The notes under the pieces were generated by a model that saw only the letters and a list, made by a program, of their open reading frames with translations, made no database searches and was not told the origin of the DNA. Source: Candidatus Caenarcanales bacterium (GTDB lineage: Bacteria; Cyanobacteriota; Vampirovibrionia; LMEP-6097). Taken from it: a DNA stretch of 64,000 nt. The position numbers and the translations under genes are program-made. Positions 59,809 through 64,000 of this stretch are shown in pieces (position 1 is the first letter of the stretch; the number at the start of each line of letters is the position of its first letter). The DNA lies in the NCBI GenBank assembly GCA_022447685.1, contig JAKVAO010000001.1, forward strand, positions 39,468 through 103,467, read 5' to 3'.

Positions 59809-61731
59809 ATGCCTCGAGTTGATAGAACATATAATTTGAGTCCTGGCTATTCAATAGTTTATCAATCTAGTGGCAAAGGGAATGTCTCTAAAGTAAGATC
59901 TTTACCAGGTAAACTTAAAAATAAACTTGATGATAACGAGCAAAAACAATTATGTGAAAATATAGAAAATGGACTCTTAAAAGACTTTGGGACCTATTGT
60001 GAGACTCAGTTAAATGGCAAAAAAATATTTATTAGTAAATTTGATGGTCAGTTAATTAGTCGTGAGGAAGCTAGAAAGCAACAAAAAGAAAGTATAAAAG
60101 AGATTTTATCTGAGAATCTCTTGGATGCTTTTCTTGAAATGAAAGATGAAAATACTGGTTTGTATGATTTTGATTCAATGGGGTTAAATGCAAATTCACT
60201 TCATTCTTTGATGAAGCAAAAGCCTAAGCACTATTACAATCATGGGATAGCTCCAGAAACTGGCTTTAAACATCATTTTGAAATAATAAAAACAAATTTC
60301 AGAAATTTAATTAAAAGTGAGTTTGAAAATATATTAAATGATTATAATTCTAGTAGAATTTTTGATACAAAAAAAGTACTACTAAGTTCGGAGCAAAATA
60401 AACTTAGCTTTGCTCTATTAAATAAAGAAACGATCCATGATAATTTCAAAAATAATTTTTTAGAAGAAATATTGCCTTATGTCGACAAATCTTCAAAATA
60501 TATAACTGATACATTTAAAGAAGTTCTTGCAGAGTTGCAAGATGAAAAAGATATTCGAATATTTTCTGATTTTGAATCCCACCTAAAGGAAATTCGTAAC
60601 GATGGTTTTTTATCTGAATTCCAAAATGAAGATCTAATAATTGAAAAGAAATATTTTGCTGATGTATCTCAGTTATCTAATGCTACAAGTTATGCAAAGA
60701 GAGCTATAGCTCTTCAAAATAATCAATATGTAAAACGTATCACTCTTAAAGATTCAAGCCAAACATTCTTGCAAGTTAGTCCTACAGGGAATTATGAGCA
60801 TGATCTTAAATACTTAGATAAGCAAAATCTTCAATTAATAGCAATTCTTGGTACAGGCTTTATTAACGCTCAATCTCTCAGTTCTGTTACTGATAAAGAT
60901 TCTGCAAGAATGGGATATTTGTCTATTAATGATGGTTCTTCTGATTCATTAAAACTTAGTCAGCTTAAACCATGGATGCAAGGAGGCTTTATTACTTATA
61001 AAGACGGTTCTTCAAAATCTTTAGACCTAAGGTCTATTGATTTTAAAGACAGAGAAAACTATTTAGATGAGCTCTCGGGGCAGGAAAATGTGAGTTCTGT
61101 ATTTGTTATTGGTAAAATTTTAGATGAAGATTCTTTGGAAAATCCTAAAAAGTATCACCTGGAAAATGTTTTGGATGGCGAAGAAGCTTGCTTGGTTTTT
61201 GATAAACATACTAAGCAATTAAAAGGTTCATTTTATACTTCAGGTGGTGTTACTCCAATTGATCTATATAAATTTGCGACACAGGAATTGTATCCAAATG
61301 GTGATGAGATTGAACTCGTAAGAATGGATACCGATTGGTTCGCGAAGTTCTATGTACCTGACCAGAAAAATGGAGCATTTAGTAATAGTTCAGCTATGAG
61401 CAATATTAATAATATTCTTTTAGTAAAAGAAAGAAAAGATGCCTGCGAGGTTAATAAAAAGCCTAGTCCCCTAGAAAAGATTTATTTAAAAACATTAGGA
61501 CCGACTCTTCATTTGATGGATGATGTCAATCAAGGATTCTCTTATCTATTAAAAAAAGATCCTGATTTTAGATTTGATGTTTCAAGTGTCGGAGAATACC
61601 TTAAAGCAAAAAAACTTCCGGCGACAGTTACTCCGAAAAAATTTCTGAAGAAATTCTTGGTTACTAGTCACGCTAACTTTTTACCTAAATTAGTAAAAGA
61701 TAAATTAAAAGAGATTGCTAATTCGGATTAA
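59809..61731 (+). CDS. Large protein of unknown function (640 aa)
   Basis: Not recognised. I take ATG 59809, since GGAGG lies 7 bases upstream; an earlier ATG at 59770 would add 13 residues. No signal peptide or membrane segment. The N-terminal half (to about 300) is helical and charged. The middle holds two similar strand units (MGYLSINDGSSDSLKLSQL and GGFITYKDGSSKSLDLRSI, about 30 residues apart). The C-terminus is basic and helical. Its tail end abuts the sigma factor gene tail-to-tail (4-base overlap). Confidence 0.65.
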   Translation: MPRVDRTYNLSPGYSIVYQSSGKGNVSKVRSLPGKLKNKLDDNEQKQLCENIENGLLKDFGTYCETQLNGKKIFISKFDGQLISREEARKQQKESIKEILSENLLDAFLEMKDENTGLYDFDSMGLNANSLHSLMKQKPKHYYNHGIAPETGFKHHFEIIKTNFRNLIKSEFENILNDYNSSRIFDTKKVLLSSEQNKLSFALLNKETIHDNFKNNFLEEILPYVDKSSKYITDTFKEVLAELQDEKDIRIFSDFESHLKEIRNDGFLSEFQNEDLIIEKKYFADVSQLSNATSYAKRAIALQNNQYVKRITLKDSSQTFLQVSPTGNYEHDLKYLDKQNLQLIAILGTGFINAQSLSSVTDKDSARMGYLSINDGSSDSLKLSQLKPWMQGGFITYKDGSSKSLDLRSIDFKDRENYLDELSGQENVSSVFVIGKILDEDSLENPKKYHLENVLDGEEACLVFDKHTKQLKGSFYTSGGVTPIDLYKFATQELYPNGDEIELVRMDTDWFAKFYVPDQKNGAFSNSSAMSNINNILLVKERKDACEVNKKPSPLEKIYLKTLGPTLHLMDDVNQGFSYLLKKDPDFRFDVSSVGEYLKAKKLPATVTPKKFLKKFLVTSHANFLPKLVKDKLKEIANSD

Positions 61732-62663
61732 GTAGGCTCTTCTATATCCTGCTCTTTCTTAGCTCTTAATTTAGCTCCAAGACTAGAACGAGAGATTTTT
61801 TTACCGCCAGCCCTAGTGCTAGTTTTTTTAGTGCTATTTTCTATAGGGCTTCCAGTATTCTTATCTGAGTTATTAGAACCATTGAATAATTCCTGAAGTG
61901 CAGCTGTAGCTTTCTTCAGTCTTCTAGATACTTGCATCTGAGAGATTCCTAGTATTTGGGCAACCTCAGACTGAGGTGTATCTTTGAAATAAATCAATTC
62001 TATAATTTGAGCTAGCTGTGGTTTTAGCTTAGCAATCATGTCTTTTACAGTCATGAAATCTTCACGAACATCACTTCTCTTGTGTTCACGCATGTCAGCT
62101 AGGGTATCGATTAAGAAAGTATCGTTGTCAGCAGGGTTTGGACTTAAAGTCTGGTCAAGTGAAACTAAAGTTTTACGTCTATCAACTTCATAAGCTTCTT
62201 TGATCTTAGTTTCTTTAACATCAGTAAGAACACTTGCTATCTCTAGATCCGTTGGATCTCTTCCAAACTCAGTTCTTAATTTCTGAACAACTTTGTTGAT
62301 TCTGAAACTCAGCTCTTGAAGCTCTCTTGGAGCTCTAATCATAGATGTCTTATCTCTAAGATAATGTCTAATTTCACCTGTAATTAAGTGAGTGGCATAA
62401 GTTGTAAATCTAGCTCCAGCATTAGGATTGAAATAATCAATAGCTTTGATTAAACCAATAGAACCTATCTGGATTAAATCATCAACAGGGTCAGTACTTC
62501 TTCTAGCAAGACCATGAGCGATTTTTTTGACTAAAATAAAATTCATGTCCACTAATTTATCGCGAACTTTTTTATCTTTCGTATCAGCATAGATAGCAAG
62601 CAATCTATGGATTTCTTCGTTCTTTTCTCTTTTTTCTTTCTGTTTTACTGCTTCTTTTTCCAT
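61728..62663 (-). CDS. Alternative sigma factor of the SigF/FliA/WhiG class
   Basis: The protein (311 aa) has sigma region 2 (KIAHGLARRSTDPVDDLIQIGSIGLIKAIDYFNPNAGARFTTYATHLITGEIRHYLRD), region 3 (MIRAPRELQELSFRINKVVQKL) and region 4 with a helix-turn-helix (LIYFKDTPQSEVAQILGISQMQVSRRLKKA). Region 1 is missing. This is a group 3 sigma factor; the RRSTDPVDDLIQ wording is close to cyanobacterial SigF, which controls motility genes. The C-terminal 45 residues are low-complexity and basic. It could read the flagellin promoter at 57283-57309; that link is inference. Confidence 0.93.
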   Translation of the reverse strand: MEKEAVKQKEKREKNEEIHRLLAIYADTKDKKVRDKLVDMNFILVKKIAHGLARRSTDPVDDLIQIGSIGLIKAIDYFNPNAGARFTTYATHLITGEIRHYLRDKTSMIRAPRELQELSFRINKVVQKLRTEFGRDPTDLEIASVLTDVKETKIKEAYEVDRRKTLVSLDQTLSPNPADNDTFLIDTLADMREHKRSDVREDFMTVKDMIAKLKPQLAQIIELIYFKDTPQSEVAQILGISQMQVSRRLKKATAALQELFNGSNNSDKNTGSPIENSTKKTSTRAGGKKISRSSLGAKLRAKKEQDIEEPT

Positions 62664-62810
62664 AGCAAAAAATGTATGACTTGCATATTAACAATTAAAT
62701 AAAAGTTTAACATTAAATCCTAAAAAACACTAATCTTCTGCTTCTTTCAGTAGCCTTTTTGCCTGATTTTCAGAAACTCAAAGTTAAAATAAAAATAAAG
62801 TTGACGCCGG

Positions 62811-62828
62811 TGTCAGAAAAATCTGACA
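62811..62828. promoter_or_regulatory. Perfect palindrome in the fabH promoter region
   Basis: TGTCAGA-AAAA-TCTGACA is a perfect 7-bp dyad with a 4-base spacer. TTGACG (62801-62806) lies just upstream, and TATATT (62847-62852) comes about 8 bases before the fabH ATG. It is placed like an operator for a dimeric regulator; FapR and FabT consensus sites look different. Confidence 0.55.
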
Positions 62829-62859
62829 ATCATGTCATGTTGTTGGTATATTATAAAGT

Positions 62860-63882
62860 ATGTCAATGGGGTCAAAAATTCTTGCTTTTGGAAAAGCTGT
62901 TCCATCTAAAGTAGTAACTAATAATGATCTTGCTACGATCATGGACACTTCAGATGAGTGGATTACCAAAAGAACCGGTATTAAAGAAAGAAGAGTTGTA
63001 GATGAATCTAAAGGAGAGAATGCTACTACTTTATCTGCTGCTGCTGCAAGAGCTGCATTTGAGCAGATGAAGAAGCTTAGCCCTGAAGAGAATTTAGATG
63101 TAAGTGATATCGATCTTCTAATCTGTTCTACAGCTACTAGTGACCATCTTTTTCCTTCTACTGCTTGTATGGTTCAAGCGGAGCTTGGTATTGAATCTTG
63201 TGCGGCTTTCGATATATCCGCTGCCTGTTCAGGCTTTGTTTATGCTTTGAATATTGCTGACTCTTTTATAAAATCAGGACAGTTTAAGAATGTACTAATA
63301 GTATCTGTTGACTTGATGTCACGCTATGTTGATTGGGGTGATAGAAGTACGGCTGTTTTGTTTGGAGATGGTGCTGGAGCTGCAATTGTAAAAGCAGTGC
63401 CTAGTGAAGAAGCTTCTTTCAAGGCATTTTATTTAAATGCAAAAGCAGATAAAGACGGTTCATTATTCTTGAAAAATACTTACTCTTCTTACCCTGTGAA
63501 AGCTGATGATATAGATATCAAGCCTGACATGGTCTGCATGAATGGAAAAGCTGTTTATCAATTCGCGGTTCAAGCATTACCTGATGCTATAGAGAAAGCT
63601 TGTACTGCGGCTGATGTTGACCCATCTACCATCGATTGGGTGGTTCCTCACCAGGCTAATTATCGTATCTTGGAGAGTGCAGCGAAGCGCTTTGGCTTAA
63701 GTATGGATAAATTTATTTGTAATATCGATCGTTACGGTAACACTAGCTCTGCTAGTATTCCTATTGCTTTCTATGAGGCTATTGAAGATGGCAGAATTGT
63801 GAAGAACGGTAAGAAGCAAACTGTAGTTATGGCTGGCTTTGGGGCGGGGTTAACTTGGGGTGCCACTGTCATCGAATTTTAA
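62860..63882 (+). CDS. fabH: Beta-ketoacyl-ACP synthase III
   Basis: FabH condenses acetyl-CoA with malonyl-ACP to start fatty acid synthesis. The catalytic triad is visible: Cys123 (SAACSGFVYAL), His264 (VVPHQANYRI) and Asn294 (YGNTSSASIP). Length 340. Starts ATG 62860 and ATG 62866 are both possible, and neither has a Shine-Dalgarno sequence. A TATATT -10-like box ends about 7 bases before the first, so the message may be nearly leaderless. Confidence 0.96.
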   Translation: MSMGSKILAFGKAVPSKVVTNNDLATIMDTSDEWITKRTGIKERRVVDESKGENATTLSAAAARAAFEQMKKLSPEENLDVSDIDLLICSTATSDHLFPSTACMVQAELGIESCAAFDISAACSGFVYALNIADSFIKSGQFKNVLIVSVDLMSRYVDWGDRSTAVLFGDGAGAAIVKAVPSEEASFKAFYLNAKADKDGSLFLKNTYSSYPVKADDIDIKPDMVCMNGKAVYQFAVQALPDAIEKACTAADVDPSTIDWVVPHQANYRILESAAKRFGLSMDKFICNIDRYGNTSSASIPIAFYEAIEDGRIVKNGKKQTVVMAGFGAGLTWGATVIEF

Positions 63883-63915
63883 AAGAGCCACCCACAGCTA
63901 TAATTTCTTCTCTTG

Positions 63916-63981
63916 TAGGCTTTGTTGATCGTTTCGCGTTGGTTTGTAAGTGAACGTACGAAAACAAGATCGCAAAGCCTA
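63916..63981. repeat. Imperfect inverted repeat after fabH
   Basis: TAGGCTTTG (63916-63924) and CAAAGCCTA (63973-63981) are exact 9-bp inverted ends. Further pairing of TTGATC/GATCG and GTTTCG/CGAAAAC lies inside. No T-run follows, so it is not a standard terminator. Its right end (CAAG-N9-CCTAATTTCT) has the same layout as the element at 26987-27110. Confidence 0.5.
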
Positions 63982-64000
63982 ATTTCTAATTTACTCGAAC

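Noticed and set aside
1..64000. CRISPR arrays, tRNA genes, transposases, prophage genes
   Set aside because: I checked the gaps on both strands by eye and found no regular short repeats, no tRNA T-loop and acceptor pattern, and no transposase or integrase protein. A dedicated tRNA scan could still find something I missed.

Overview
The window is AT-rich, densely coded bacterial chromosome, with many genes started by TTG or GTG. It is cut inside ligA on the left and ends just past fabH on the right. The organism is not certain. Three things fit a flagellated, non-photosynthetic relative of Cyanobacteria (Vampirovibrionia/'Melainabacteria'): a sigma factor of the cyanobacterial SigF/FliA kind, a respiratory cytochrome b with b6-like haem-ligand spacing, and a flagellin with a sigma-28-like promoter. 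This placement is inference.

Region by region. 1-5.3 kb: end of ligA, typA, a small protein, a lipoprotein, an RmuC-like protein, holA and a small unknown gene. 5.5-14.6 kb: an unbroken ribosomal protein run, rplB-rpsS-rplV-rpsC-rplP-rpmC-rpsQ-rplN-rplX-rplE-rpsN-rpsH-rplF-rplR-rpsE-rpmD-rplO-secY. It starts at rplB, not at rpsJ. 14.6-24.2 kb: ribD and mazG (minus strand), three unknown genes, then a coupled operon of a lipoprotein-type cytidine deaminase with sbcD and sbcC. 24.2-28.7 kb: tandem inverted repeats, then a minus-strand respiratory cluster. It holds a two-part CydA-like membrane protein with an in-frame TAA, a Rieske protein, a small ORF framed by an inverted repeat, cytochrome b, and a CydA-like subunit with a c-type haem site. 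29-32.7 kb: an unknown helical protein, then an accessory cassette (AbrB-like antitoxin, Doc-like toxin, large ABC-class ATPase) that looks like a defence module. 32.7-41.4 kb: inorganic-carbon and nitrogen genes, namely a PII-like protein with dabA and dabB, a LysR regulator, GlnB/PII, Amt and selO. 41.4-50 kb: glyA, murA, two unknown proteins, hemN, rpsO and pnp. 50-55.6 kb: a small unknown, a lone 5S rRNA gene, murG, a fatty acid desaturase and gyrB. 55.6-57.6 kb: a damaged or recoded stretch with one two-frame gene and a flagellin spread over three frames, followed by an intergenic segment with mutually exclusive RNA pairings. 57.6-64 kb: small proteins, class II proS, a 640-residue unknown, the sigma factor, and fabH with a palindrome in its promoter region.

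The most unusual items are the split CydA-like gene and its respiratory cluster, the three-frame flagellin with a nearly leaderless sigma-28-like promoter, the switch-like intergenic RNA at 57.4-57.6 kb, the AbrB/Doc/ATPase cassette, and the membrane-anchored cytidine deaminase coupled to sbcDC. No tRNA gene, CRISPR array, transposase or prophage was recognised.
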